Assembly: GCA_032622095.1 (NCBI GenBank)
Contig: CP136063.1
Location: forward strand, 6,615,814 to 6,679,813
Direction: 5' to 3'
Source of the DNA: Siphonodentalium dalli
Lineage: Eukaryota > Mollusca > Scaphopoda > Gadilida > Siphonodentaliidae
DNA length: 64,000 nucleotides
The position numbers and the translations under genes are program-made. The notes under the pieces were generated by a model that was not told the DNA's origin, did no database searches, and saw only the letters and a program-made list of their open reading frames with translations. Positions 11,572-24,397 of the stretch are shown one piece after another; position 1 is the first letter of the stretch, and each line of letters opens with the position of its first letter.

Positions 11572-14500
11572 ATGTTAGTTGACATAGGATTGTTATAAAT
11601 ACATGATGTAGCACCATCGCTCCGTCTAATACTAATGTTAGTTGACATAGGATTGTTATAAATACATGATGTAGCACCATCGCTCCGTCTAATACTAATG
11701 TTAGTTGACATAGGATTGTTATAAATACATGATGTAGCACCATCGCTCCGTCTAATACTAATGTTAGTTTACATAGGATTGTTATAAATACATGATGTAG
11801 GACCATCGCTCCGTCTAATACTAATGTTAGTTGACATAGGATTGTTATAAATACATGATGTAGCACCATCGCTCCGTCTAATACTAATGTTAGTTTACAT
11901 AGGATTGTTATAAATACATGATATAGCACCATCGCTCCGACTAATACTAATGCTAGTTTACATAGGATTGTTATAAATACATGATGTAGCACCATCGCTC
12001 CGTCTAATACTAATGCTAGTTTACATAGGATTGTTATAAATACATGATGTAGCACCATCGCTCCGTCTAATACTAATGTTAGTTTACATAGGATTGTTAT
12101 AAATACATGATGTAGCACCATCGCTCCGTCTAATACTAATGTTAGTTGACATAGGATTGTTATAAATACATGATGTAGCACCATCGCTCCGTCTAATACT
12201 AATGTTAGTTGACATAGGATTGTTATAAATACATGATGTAGCACCATCGCTCCGTCTAATACTAATGTTAGTTTACATAGGATTGTTATAAATACATGAT
12301 GTAGCACCATCGCTCCGTCTAATACTAATGTTAGTTGACATAGGATTGTTATAAATACATGATGTAGCACCATCGCTCCGTCTAATACTAATGTTAGTTT
12401 ACATAGGATTGTTATAAATACATGATATAGCACCATCGCTCCGACTAATACTAATGCTAGTTTACATAGGATTGTTATAAATACATGATGTAGCACCATC
12501 GCTCCGTCTAATACTAATGCTAGTTTACATAGGATTGTTATAAATACATGATGTAGCACCATCGCTCCGTCTAATACTAATGCTAGTTTACATAGGATTG
12601 TTATAAATAAATGCGTTAGTTTACATAGGATTGTTATAAATACATGATATAGCACCATCGCTCCGTCTAATACTAATGTTAGTTTACATAGGATTGTTAT
12701 AAATAAATGCGTTAGTTTACATATGATTGTTATAAATACATGATATAGCACCATCGCTCCGTCTAATACTAATGCTAGTTTACATAGGATTGTTATAAAT
12801 AAATGCGTTAGTTTACATAGGATTGTTATAAATACATATGTTAGTTTACATAGGATTGTTTTAAATACTAAATTAAATAAATGTTAGTTGACATAGGATT
12901 GTTATAAATACATGATGTAGCACCATCGCTCCGTCTAATACTAATGTTAGTTGACATAGGATTGTTATAAATACATGATGTAGCACCATCGCTCCGTCTA
13001 ATACTAATGTTAGTTGACATAGGATTGTTATAAATACATGATGTAGCACCATCGCTCCGTCTAATACTAATGTTAGTTTACATAGGATTGTTATAAATAC
13101 ATGATGTAGGACCATCGCTCCGTCTAATACTAATGTTAGTTGACATAGGATTGTTATAAATACATGATGTAGCACCATCGCTCCGTCTAATACTAATGTT
13201 AGTTTACATAGGATTGTTATAAATACATGATATAGCACCATCGCTCCGACTAATACTAATGCTAGTTTACATAGGATTGTTATAAATACATGATGTAGCA
13301 CCATCGCTCCGTCTAATACTAATGCTAGTTTACATAGGATTGTTATAAATACATGATGTAGCACCATCGCTCCGTCTAATACTAATGTTAGTTTACATAG
13401 GATTGTTATAAATACATGATGTAGCACCATCGCTCCGTCTAATACTAATGTTAGTTGACATAGGATTGTTATAAATACATGATGTAGCACCATCGCTCCG
13501 TCTAATACTAATGTTAGTTGACATAGGATTGTTATAAATACATGATGTAGCACCATCGCTCCGTCTAATACTAATGTTAGTTTACATAGGATTGTTATAA
13601 ATACATGATGTAGCACCATCGCTCCGTCTAATACTAATGTTAGTTGACATAGGATTGTTATAAATACATGATGTAGCACCATCGCTCCGTCTAATACTAA
13701 TGTTAGTTTACATAGGATTGTTATAAATACATGATATAGCACCATCGCTCCGACTAATACTAATGCTAGTTTACATAGGATTGTTATAAATACATGATGT
13801 AGCACCATCGCTCCGTCTAATACTAATGCTAGTTTACATAGGATTGTTATAAATACATGATGTAGCACCATCGCTCCGTCTAATACTAATGCTAGTTTAC
13901 ATAGGATTGTTATAAATAAATGCGTTAGTTTACATAGGATTGTTATAAATACATGATATAGCACCATCGCTCCGTCTAATACTAATGTTAGTTTACATAG
14001 GATTGTTATAAATACATGTTGCAGCACCATCGCTCCGTCTAATACTAATGTTAGTTTACATAGGATTGTTATAAATAAATGCGTTAGTTTACATTGGATT
14101 GTTATAAATACATGATATAGCACCATCGCTCCGACTAATACTAATGCTAGTTTACATAGGATTGTTATAAATAAATGCGTTAGTTTACATTGGATTGTTA
14201 TAAATACATGATATAGCACCATCGCTCCGACTAATACTAATGCTAGTTTACATAGGATTGTTATAAATACATGATGTAGCACCATCGCTCCGTCTAATAC
14301 TAATGCTAGTTTACATAGGATTGTTATAAATAAATGCGTTAGTTTACATAGGATTGTTATAAATACATGATATAGCACCATCGCTCCGTCTAATACTAAT
14401 GTTAGTTTACATAGGATTGTTATAAATAAATGCGTTAGTTTACATAGGATTGTTATAAATACATGATATAGCACCATCGCTCCGTCTAATACTAATGCTA

Positions 14501-15812
14501 GTTTACATAGGATTGTTATAAATAAATGCGTTAGTTTACATAGGATTGTTATAAATACATGATATAGCACCATCGCTCCGTCTAATACTAATGTTAGTTT
14601 ACATAGGATTGTTATAAATACATGATGCAGCACCATCGCTCCGTCTAATACTAATGTTAGTTTACATAGGATTGTTATAAATACATGATGTAGCACCATC
14701 GCTCCGTCTAATACTAATGCTAGTTTACATAGGATTGTTATAAATAAATGCGTTAGTTTACATAGGATTGTTATAAATAAATGCGTTAGTTTACATAGGA
14801 TTGTTATAAATACATATGTTAGTTTACATAGGATTGTTATAAATACATGATATAGCACCATCGCTCCGTCTAATACTAATGTTAGTTTACATAGGATTGT
14901 TATAAATACATGATGCAGCACCATCGCTCCGTCTAATACTAATGTTAGTTTACATAGGATTGTTATAAATACATGATGTAGCACCATCGCTCCGTCTAAT
15001 ACTAATGTTAGTTTACATATGATTGTTATAAATACATGGTGTAGCACCATCGCTCCGTCTAATACTAATGTTAGTTTACATAGGATTGTTATAAATACAT
15101 GATGTAGCACCATCGCTCCGTCTAATACTAATGCTAGTTTACATAGGATTGTTATAAATAAATGCGTTAGTTTACATAGGATTGTTATAAATAAATGCGT
15201 TAGTTTACATAGGATTGTTATAAATACATATGTTAGTTTACATAGGATTGTTATAAATACATGATATAGCACCATCGCTCCGTCTAATACTAATGTTAGT
15301 TTACATAGGATTGTTTTAAATACTAAATTAAATAAATGTTAGTTTACATAGGATTGTTATAAATACATGATGTAGCACCATCGCTCCGTCTAATACTAAT
15401 GTTAGTTTACATAGGATTGTTATAAATACATGATGTAGCACCATCGCTCCGTCTAATACTAATGCTAGTTAGTTTACATAGGATTGTTATAAATACATGA
15501 TGTAGCACCATCGCTCCGTCTAATACTAATGTTAGTTTACATAGGTTTGTTATAAATACATGATGTAGCACCATCGCTCCGTCTAATACTAATGCCAGTT
15601 TACATAGGATTGTTATAAATACATGATGTAGCACCATCGCTCCGTCTAATACTAATGCTTGTTTACATAGGATTGTTATAAATACATGATGTAGCACCAT
15701 CGCTCCGTCTAATACTAATGTTAGTTTACATAGGATTGTTATAAATACATGATGTAGCACCATCGCTCCGTCTAATACTAATGTTAGTTTACATAGGATT
15801 GTTATAAATACA
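11572..15812 (+). repeat. Satellite array of mixed 63-bp and 33-bp units with higher-order repeat
   Basis: The 63-bp unit is the 33-bp unit plus 30 bp (gatgtagcaccatcgctccg and tctaatactaat). A higher-order duplication has a period of 1309 bp. The marker tactaaattaaataaatgtt precedes both 11572 and 12881, and private variants recur at the same offset (for example gatgtaggacc at about 11797 and 13106). The copies then agree for roughly 1.1 kb. A third marker lies at about 15336. The array stops at ttgttataaatacagagc. No coding evidence is seen beyond the repeat-driven frames. Confidence 0.95.
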
Positions 15813-17315
15813 GAGCATGTGACTGGACTTGGATCAATGACCACCGTCAACTAAATACATAATGTTGTTGGTGTAAATAGGGAGTGCATGTCCATGTATG
15901 CCGGTATATCATGACACTGTTAGTTAGTCACATATAAATATAGTTCAAAAGAAATATTAGATAACATACTGATAAGCTGAATTGCAGATTATGTAAACAC
16001 TGAGCGATAGCAGCACTGGTTTCGATGACACTTCATGAACATGATGCACCGATCAGTGTTAATAGTCGTAATTGTAATTGGTACTGTAGTCAGCAGACTT
16101 TTAACTGACTCGTATAATTACCTGAGTGGAATTGGATTAGTGATCATATATCAGTTTATTGATTGCTTGATTGATTTGGGTTTAATGTCACTTTCAGCAA
16201 CTGAGAACATATCACGACATTGCCAGTTTTAGTGGTGGAGGAGATCCGCACATTTGCAGCTAATTTAACAGTGATTTCAATGTCGCTAGACCGAGGGTAG
16301 GTCCTAAACCACTGGTACGCACAAAAGCGATGATATTTCCTGGGAACATACCGTGGAGTAAGCTACAAGAGCTCTATTGGTATGTCAACTAACAACAAAG
16401 AAGAAAATTGGTAGCTTAGCGGCGGAGCATAACATTAGAAAAGCTCCTCATAAATATGCTGTGTATAATTATTATATTTATATTTAAAAACGCATTAGAC
16501 AGTAAATTAGTTTCAATGCGCCACAATAGAAATACAGTTTAAAACAAAGATAAAACACAATATGGATACTAAAAGATATGTGAGTTTAAAAGAGGTCAAG
16601 GAGAATTAAAATATTACCTAAATACGTACACAGATAAAAAAAAGTAACAACTCACGAATATGGAATATATGAAAAATTAGTGAATCGAAAATAAGTGCGA
16701 ATAATGTCAATTTGGCAACTGAAAACATTGACGAAACAGATATGTTTTTAGCAACTTTTTAAAACATTAAACAGAGTGACATAACTTCCCATGCTTATTG
16801 TTCGGTTTGCCGCCAATAGTATTCAGGTGGAATCCGGTGGTGTTGGACCGAGTTTTTCCTCCCGATCTCACTTGAAACATGTCCGTGATATAATCAGGTG
16901 ATTCCATGTGGAGAGATTTTAACACAATTACAGCACATTTAAACTGAATCCTAAATCTGAATGTCATGATGTGCTCTTGGATTAGAAATTGGGTTATATG
17001 ATCATATTTACATTAATTATTCATTAAGCGAACAAAATTGTATGCCATGTGACAACTACGATGGAGTGTTTTGCAAGAGGTCTAAATCCTAAAATATAGT
17101 TATAAATCACAGCAAAAAAACAATGCCATCACATTTAAAAAATGGGAGTACAAGGATCGTAACCTGATGTTGGGCCATTAACATTTTAGAAAGTTATTTG
17201 GAGCGTATGCAAAAGGCCGAAGGAAGTGTATAGCCAATTGGTTAAATTAGGCATTTAAATAGTATACATGTATGTTGTAGAAGGAGAGGAAGAGATAGTG
17301 TATGCATATGTAGTC
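15813..17315. other. Mostly unique AT-rich DNA, no confident gene
   Basis: A 65-codon plus-strand frame from 16035 starts with a hydrophobic, signal-peptide-like stretch (MNMMHRSVLIVVIVIGTVVS). It quickly runs into a degenerate SINE tail (about 16152-16250), so it is at best a doubtful first exon. cgcattagacagtaaattag with tttcaatgcgc (16491-16520) recurs at 19710-19742. Confidence 0.5.
16152..16250 (+). repeat. Degenerate SINE tail fragment
   Basis: ttgattgatttgggtttaat followed by gtcactttcagcaactgaga matches, with divergence, the tail seen in reverse complement at 33772-33840 (ggggtttaatgtcgcttccg and gcgactaaggcc). Only the tail is recognisable here. Confidence 0.5.
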
Positions 17316-17319
17316 TTAA

Positions 17320-17710
17320 CCCTTTACCCAACAGAAGGACCCTGTGCCAATGCATTCTCTTATATATGCGAGTCGACCATAGGTCGCCTCGCATATATAA
17401 GAGAATGCATTGGCTTAACACATTAAACATTATAAAATTGTTAAAGAATGTAAGAACAAATGGTAAAAGTGTTAAAAAAAGATGTTTTTTAGGCCAATGC
17501 ATTCTCTTATATATGCGAGGCGACCTATGGTCGACTCGCATATATAAGAGAATGCATTGGCACAGGGCATAACTGTAACTATCACAATGTGGTCAAGGAG
17601 CCGGTTCCAATGATATCCATATTTGTATGGTTTTATTGAGACAGACCGAAGATATTTTAGGCTGTTGAAGCTTTATTTGGCCGGTTTTGGCCGGTTTGTT
17701 GGGTAAAGGG
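17320..17710. mobile_element. 391-bp piggyBac-type MITE with two internal hairpins
   Basis: The TTAA target duplication is at 17316-17319 and 17711-17714. The termini are ccctttacccaaca and tgttgggtaaaggg. TTAA targets and CCC-starting ends are typical of piggyBac. Inside are two near-perfect palindromes (about 17347-17414 and 17492-17562), each built from ccaatgcattctcttatata and its complement around a cgaccta(t/a)ggtcg core. There is no transposase frame; mobility would depend on an autonomous partner. A second copy in opposite orientation is at 36939-37340. Confidence 0.9.
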
Positions 17711-17714
17711 TTAA

Positions 17715-18159
17715 GGAGAGGTATAATATGTTAAAATGTTAAAATTTCACCAATATCATCATCAGTTCCAAATGTCCCGGTGACGAATCATCTAAACGAA
17801 GAACCACCGATTTTCGGCACTAACTGGAAACAGGACTATTCAGTCGCAGACCAACCCAAGTGTGATATCCACGATATAAATGCCTTTGTATTTTCACTAA
17901 ACGTCAAAGTCAATGTGTGACTAAATATCAATGTTAGTCACCATTATCCTAACGTAGTCAGCCTCTGGTACTGTTGGTACTGTTGATGTATTTCCCAATG
18001 TTCAAGCCTTATTTGTTTCTCTCCCACCGCCACATCAGGGTTACATGATACAACTATGATTGACAACACATCTTATTACAATAGAAGCCACTAGCTGAAA
18101 TAGGCTGCCTTCAGGCAGACATTTATACAGACATGGCATAAACTAGTATCTAGTATGAT
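17715..18159. other. No recognisable feature
   Basis: Unique AT-rich sequence downstream of the minus-strand PAN-like exon. It probably contains intron or 3' flank. No second exon of that gene was recognised here. Confidence 0.5.
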
Positions 18160-18220
18160 AGCCTCCGACATTTGGCATATCATCTGAAAATCGTCATATC
18201 GGGTGAACTGACACAACTCA
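18160..18220 (-). pseudogene. Relic of a PAN-like exon
   Basis: The minus-strand translation gives CQFTRYDDFQMICQMSEA, which lines up with CQVTRYDESQMVCHMSEG of the intact exon about 130 bp away (18256-18562). Only this core segment survives, with no start, signal peptide or donor, so it looks like the remnant of a tandem exon duplication. Confidence 0.65.
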
Positions 18221-18255
18221 TTTTAGTATATACTATAAACTATACACAATCTCAC

Positions 18256-18562
18256 CTGTTATCCTCATTACTCTGCCTGCTCCGCGACCTGCGTTACCCT
18301 CCGACATGTGGCATACCATCTGAGATTCATCATATCTAGTCACCTGACACCATGGAACCTCGCAACATATCATGGTACACTCCACTCTGCTGCGGCACGA
18401 GTTCACAGTTTGATTCGTGGTTAGTACAGGTATTATCATTTGGTTTTCTCTGACGAAGCTGGATACGGTAACAGCATCCGTGATGGTCTGATGGATCAGT
18501 GTGACTGCGATAACAACCAAGAGCAGGCGTCTAGAAACGCACCGTCTAGATACTGAACGCAT
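18256..18562 (-). CDS. First coding exon of a secreted PAN/apple-like cysteine-rich protein (partial gene)
   Basis: 102 codons plus one base, ending at a GTGAGA donor (18255-18250), phase 1. Residues 1-30 form a signal peptide (basic start, then LLLVVIAVTLI). The rest carries spaced cysteines and the core C-x3-I-C-C-x4-W-C-x2-TRYD-x5-C-x2-SEGN, like half of a PAN/apple domain; such domains bind proteins or sugars outside cells. The start at 18562 is preferred over upstream ATGs (up to 18637) because the plus-strand paralog at 30105 then has exactly the same exon length (307 bp) and aligns without gaps. The following exon was not found; the satellite lies about 2.4 kb downstream. The PAN assignment is by cysteine pattern only. 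Confidence 0.65.
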
Positions 18563-18673
18563 GCTAGTTAGCCATGAATGGTCTCGGTTATTTGAGGACA
18601 TTTCAATAACTGACAGCATGATATGTTTCTGCAGCAACCTATTGATCCGGAGTTAATATCGTCAGCTTTAGCA

Positions 18674-18840
18674 CTAGTATAATGGTTTCCGAAAATAATA
18701 TATCAAATGTGTTCTACAATGGCCATTTTTTTCAGTCGAGTAGTGTGGGCATATTTAAGGCCGAAGAAAGTTAAATGATTGATTCGGGTTAAAACTCAGA
18801 ATAACTTAGGGTCGGTAAGACGGGTTATCCGTTAAAGATT
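18674..18840 (+). repeat. Direct repeat, copy 1 of 2
   Basis: Contains ataatggtttccgaaaataa and gtgtgggcatatttaaggcc, repeated with moderate divergence at 20330-20486. It lies just upstream (5') of the minus-strand PAN-like exon. Confidence 0.8.
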
Positions 18841-18865
18841 ATTGATGTGGTTGTAACTGGTCACA

Positions 18866-18965
18866 TCCTAGATACTAGATACTGAATGTATGCTAATTAG
18901 ACAAGAATGGTCTCCGTTATATAAGGACATCTCGATACCTGGCAGCATGCTATGCATCTGCTTTA
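18866..18965 (-). pseudogene. Duplicated relic of the PAN-like gene 5' end
   Basis: agatactgaatgtatgctaa and tataaggacatctcgatacc correspond to the start-codon region of the exon at 18543-18635 (agatactgaacgcatgctag; tttgaggacatttcaataac). The start codon position and reading frame are not kept. This is a second decayed duplicate next to the gene. Confidence 0.6.
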
Positions 18966-19110
18966 TCCGGTGTGGACATATGTGATGTAATGGAATTGAG
19001 TCCTGGTATAAGTTTTTATTGAATTTCTAAGATCAATGTAGATACATCATGACAATGATGGAATAGACTGGAGACGCCACGATGAACTGTCGAGGCCGTT
19101 GTGTTAGTTA

Positions 19111-19400
19111 GTTGACTCGGCTAGAGTCCGAGTATATCGAGGCCGAATGGCCATTGTGGAAGATGTTTAAAAATAGTTGACTCGACTAGAGTTCGAGTAT
19201 ATCGAGGCGGAATGGCCATTGTGGAAGATGTTTAAAATCCATTGACTCGACTAGAGTCCGAGTATATCTAGGCGGAATGGCCATTGTGGAAGATGTTTAC
19301 AATTAGTTGACTCGACTAGAGTTCGAGTATATCGAGGCGGAATGGCCATTGAGGAAGTCAGTTAAAATCAGTCGACTCGAATAGAGTCAGAGTATACTTT
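19111..19400 (+). repeat. 65-bp tandem repeat, ~4.5 copies
   Basis: Unit gttgactcgactagagtccg, agtatatcgaggcggaatgg and ccattgtggaagatgtttaa, starting at 19111, 19176, 19241, 19306 and 19371. Copies differ by several substitutions and the last is partial. Confidence 0.93.
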
Positions 19401-20329
19401 TATGAGAGCCAGAAATTAACTTAATGAGTGGCTCGTATTTTGTGTACATTCCAGTTACAGCCATACTGTATTCTGACTGACCGGCAATCGGAATTGTAAA
19501 GGAATATTAGGTGCTTCGGTCATTAGCGTTGCAATTCAATCTACCAAATTTTCGGCAGTGACTGTGCACTCTAGAAGAATGTAGGGGTTATTGAAAGGTC
19601 GGGGCACACCAATCCATGCCCAATTTACGTCGTGTTGCATGCGTACATGACAATTCCCATGAACCAAGTATAGATACATTTTTATTCTTGTTATAGATTC
19701 ATTCATTAAGAGCGCATTATACAATAAATTAGTTTCAATGCGCTTACAATACAGACATGGCACACATCCTAAAAATAATAGTAAATAGCGAATGGATAAT
19801 TTTATATACAAAGAACCTAACTAGAAAATACGCAAACTTAACCTAATTCTCAACCGCAGTAAAGGCAATATAAATAAATAAATACATAACAGTTTTGTAT
19901 AGCGTAAAATCCACCGAAGTGCTCTAAAACGCTTGACATGTTAAACAAAAAATACAAGTGCAAATATAAGACATAATTTTGGACATCAACAAAAAACGTA
20001 AAACTATAAGTGAGACGTTACTAAGAAATAAAAAAGCGCATAAAATTACAAATCGAAAAAATATTTAAAAGTTACTGGTATATTGGGGGTGGTAACATGC
20101 TAAAAAATGCTAACAGCGAAAAAAGGGGGCAAAATGGCGAACGGGTAACAAGCTAAAACTAACATGAAAAGGGGGTAAAATGGGGAAAGATCGGGAACGA
20201 GTAAAATCGAAACGAAAAATATTGATGAGACTAAGGTGCTTAATTAGTGATCCAAACAATATAAAAGATAGATACTGTATATGTGGGTTCAGTTCCGTTA
20301 TCCTACACAGCATCCCACACTGGCATAAT

Positions 20330-20486
20330 GGTTTCCGAACATACTAGCTCCAATGTGTCATACAATCGCCATTGTAATCGAGTAGTGTGGGCATATATTA
20401 AGGCCGAAGAAAGTTAAATTATTGATTCTGGTTACAACTCAGACTAAGTTAAGGTCAGTACGACGGTTTACCCGTTAAAATATATA
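20330..20486 (+). repeat. Direct repeat, copy 2 of 2
   Basis: Counterpart of 18674-18840 (ataatggtttccgaacatac; gtgtgggcatatattaaggc; ggccgaagaaagttaaatta). Confidence 0.8.
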
Positions 20487-23400
20487 TAATGTACGCGCAT
20501 GTGCATATACCGTTTAATTTTAAATTGAAAACAATACTAAGTTTCTTTTTACAACCTGTTTTCTGAAAAAGAAACATAATTCACAGAACACAAGCAACTA
20601 CATGCACATATGTATCCCTTCCAGGTTTCCTAAGTAAGAATATGATGAAATTTAAGTCAATGCAAGCAAACATTTGCACGAGCAGTCACATTGATCTAGC
20701 CATGAGACAATGGACGGGCGCCCAGAAATGTGATGATTCAGTACGACTCGCGTCGAGACACGGGCTTTTAATAGGCTTAATGATTCCGATATGCACCTGC
20801 ATGAATAAATATAGCATACACTTGCAATACAAACAAAGAGCCCCAGCTGATCCATCAATTTATTACTGCAATTCAATCTCCTTTTGGACACGTTAATAAG
20901 GCAATATAATCATTCCTGAATTACAAACTAAATTATATTTAGCGCACTCCAGCGGACCAACTGTTATTGGATATTGTTACACATGCACGTGACTATATAT
21001 CAACATGTCTAGGTTCATGGACTAACATTAAGTTATATGTTAGGCGAAAACGTCATTAACTGGGTATTTCGTTTTCGCAGTCAGTGGTATGCGATGACCT
21101 TTGTTATAGTTGCGGTCAACGGATATTATATGGCAAAAATATTAAATATAATTCTTAATGCACGTCATATCAGGTTCGATCGATTGGTTTATAGCAACCA
21201 CCAAGGCTGCTTATATCTGAGGCAGGTCAATGACGTCATATTTATTTTTCTATATCTATATTCTATATTTTCAGATCGCGGGTATTGATTTTGGAGAAAT
21301 TATCACGTGACTTCCGGTTAGCAACAGTGTGGATATTGCAAAAAACGCGGAATTGGGATTGAAGTTTCGCGATGAAAATGAAAGTAATTGTTCACATGTG
21401 ATTTAGGTCTATTAATTTCAATTAGACCAATTTCTTTGGTTAGCTTAATGCACACGAAAAATGATTACGTCATGACACGGTTTCTCACGTCATTGTGGAT
21501 TTGTGGTCCAGAATCCAGACAAGATTGCATAATCCACGACACGTCTTGTAATTTTGGCATGTCATCTCCGTCGTGATCACTGCGTGATGTTACATAAAGT
21601 ATTCTTAGCGGTATGATTCATATTATTCTTCAATTTACGTCACGAAGGAGACCAGTTTTATTGTAGGGGATACATAATTGTCATTCGGAGTATACGTACA
21701 ATAACCGATATGATGTTGCACTTTTCTTCAATGTTTTATGTACACGTTGGACATAACACTTATAATCAGAACAAATTTGTGCACGTAGGCGAAATTATTG
21801 CATGAGTCAGATGGCCGTCGTTGGCAATTGCGGCACGCGTCATACATATAAGTTACACGTTCGCGTGTTGGAATATGGATGTTGATAGGTGTTGTTGCAT
21901 TTCAGATAACCATCTTAAAAACCACGATCTGCACGTTACGAAGTAAGAGGGTAACATGGTCGGCAGCGAAATCGGTACTTACCATTACACTTACTTATTT
22001 TGCGTTGGCCTTGGAGACGAGTAAATTCGTTTATTAAAAGGTTGATACTGGCATATTAAATATTAATGTATGTGCCGATACATGTTCTATGAGTTCATGA
22101 AAATTGTTCTCAATAGTCGATTGCACACACAGAGTAGAGTAACTGTTTTGCGTTTGCATAGGGAAATGACATTTAAATTTAAATATCCGCTCGAACGATT
22201 GACGTGCGCCTATAACAACCTGGTTAAGTGGTACTGTAATAGTGTGAGACTATTTTTTTCTAAAGTGTTCATGTGTTGGGTATCCTTGCAAGCCGGGGCT
22301 GAATTACACCAAATTATGTTCCATAATCCGCCGTCGCCCATTAACTAAATTTGCCACAGTATATTCGCCATGTACCTTTCTGAAATCACAAAACACCACG
22401 CCGTTATCCCCTAAATAATAATGTTCGCGAATAGAATCGAATATTGAACCGAACACAGACAAAGACCGCACAAGGGAAGAACATATATAAATATATAATT
22501 AAGGGTAGTTTCCAAGCATAAATGTTCGGTTTAATTGGGCACGACTTGTGAAAATATTGACTTCTTGCAACATCGATTTATTTAAAAAAAACACGTCAAT
22601 AAAGTGTAGCTCATTTGCGTTGTCAACAAGTATATTAATTGTTTGAACGTGAACCCATCGACCCTTGATCTTACGACAAACACGGTACGATAGTTCATGA
22701 CCCGGAAGTCGGCCTTCTATACGATGATCGCTACGTGGCGAGTCGAAACGGTATGTGACATGCGCTTAGGATGTAGTCAGCAAACTGCGACTGATGATGA
22801 TCTTTTCAAAACATATTGGCATGTTTGTAACTCATTGGGAGCATTTTCCAAAAATGTATATATAAATTCTACTTTTGGCATAAAATGAAATCTTGTTTTT
22901 GTGGGGTACGTTCTAAAACTATTTTTAAAATTCCAATAAACCGCTCCAGGGTCCAGCTTCCACCTCACAATTCATGTCAACAGCAGGAGGAGCAAAGTAT
23001 GGGACCTTGGTGATCATCATATTTAGCCTCGAATCTTGTTTAATATGCATAGCAGACAACATCCCTTTCCTATTGACATCCACACATTTATGCACCACCT
23101 TCATTATGTGGGGAAATTATATGACGGATAGGTTGTAAGACATTATTTCTTTCACTATACTTATGTTGACAAACGGAAAGGCCGTAAAGTCCGTCAACCG
23201 GTGCTCCATTCTGATTTGTTATTGTCATTCCGGAGGGCTAGGTGTAATTTTCGTTGACCAGGGTATATGTGTCACCTTGTCAGGCACACACCCACTTGCG
23301 CCCATAACATTGTATACGACGATCGTTACGTGACGATTAGGTGTTAAAATCGTATTTGAAATTCAACAGCATTCTAAAGTCACAGGACAATGTAACACTT

Positions 23401-24393
23401 TCTTGTTAAATTATTTGTTCTTGTCGATACATATTTTCTCCCCTACAACCAGTAACACCAATACTGCACCAATATTTAATGTTGGGAACAAGACAGAAAC
23501 ACGCTATTAAGAATGAGTTGGAGGAAGGCTTTTACGAATAATTAATTATTAAACAGTGGCACTTTATAACTGAAAACCACCGAGTTTGACGCTGAGCCAT
23601 ATAGTATAACACACTTTGAGACGTTGTCATTGTCAATACTCACCACGTTTGTTGCATTGTATATTGGTCGCGAAATGTCGGAATAATATCCAGATAGCTC
23701 CATTATGATATGTACATTTTTTATGATGATGGAGTGACATTTCAAACAGTCACTCCTCTGTTCATCGCACTCAGTTCATATGTATTTGTATATTTACTAT
23801 AAAAGATTCATAATCTCTCCCCGGAATCCTATGCATCCTATGTGTATGAAATAATAATTCTGCGTCGGATGAGACATCGTGCTGAGCTTGAGTTCTGAGA
23901 TTTCATCATGAGACTTCTATAATCTGAATATTATTCTTTCAGTCTTCGTTTGAACTAAGACAGAAAGTTCTCATATTTTAAAACATGTGACAAGAACGTA
24001 ACGTTTCCGGGGAGAGATAAAGCGATATGGTGATCACTCGTCTGGATTGGCTCACAAACATATAAACAGTTTTTTGTAAAAAAAATACCCTGAACATTTT
24101 GTCTTATATTTTTTGTTATATATACACCATTAGTCTGTACGTGGATATGAATATGAATAATACTCACGCTATCTGATAAATTATTTGTATAATGATATTT
24201 GTTATGGGGGAAACAGAAAGACAGCTCGTGCCAGCACGGCTATGTTCCCCCAGCAAACTACTGAATTATTATCTAGTTATATGTTAATTAATTCTACTAT
24301 TCATATGTGTATTGTAAATAAAATTATCCCCATCCTGATAACTGATGGTTATTGTCGATATCTACATTATTTTACAAACAACGAACCATTATT
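20487..24393. other. No confident gene in ~3.9 kb
   Basis: Short frames only, none with recognisable domains, splice-site support or bias. One minus-strand frame at 23542-23745 ends ...SYKVPLFNN and shares its last codons and following sequence (attaaacagtggcacttta) with 29225-29260. This hints at duplicated last exons, but no family is recognised. Confidence 0.5.
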
Positions 24394-24397
24394 TTAA

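Noticed and set aside
9823-15850. Open frames up to 800 codons on minus and 564 on plus with 11- and 21-residue repeats
   Set aside because: Tandem 33/63-bp satellite; both strands are open over the same DNA, and one minus frame runs into the hAT-type MITE.
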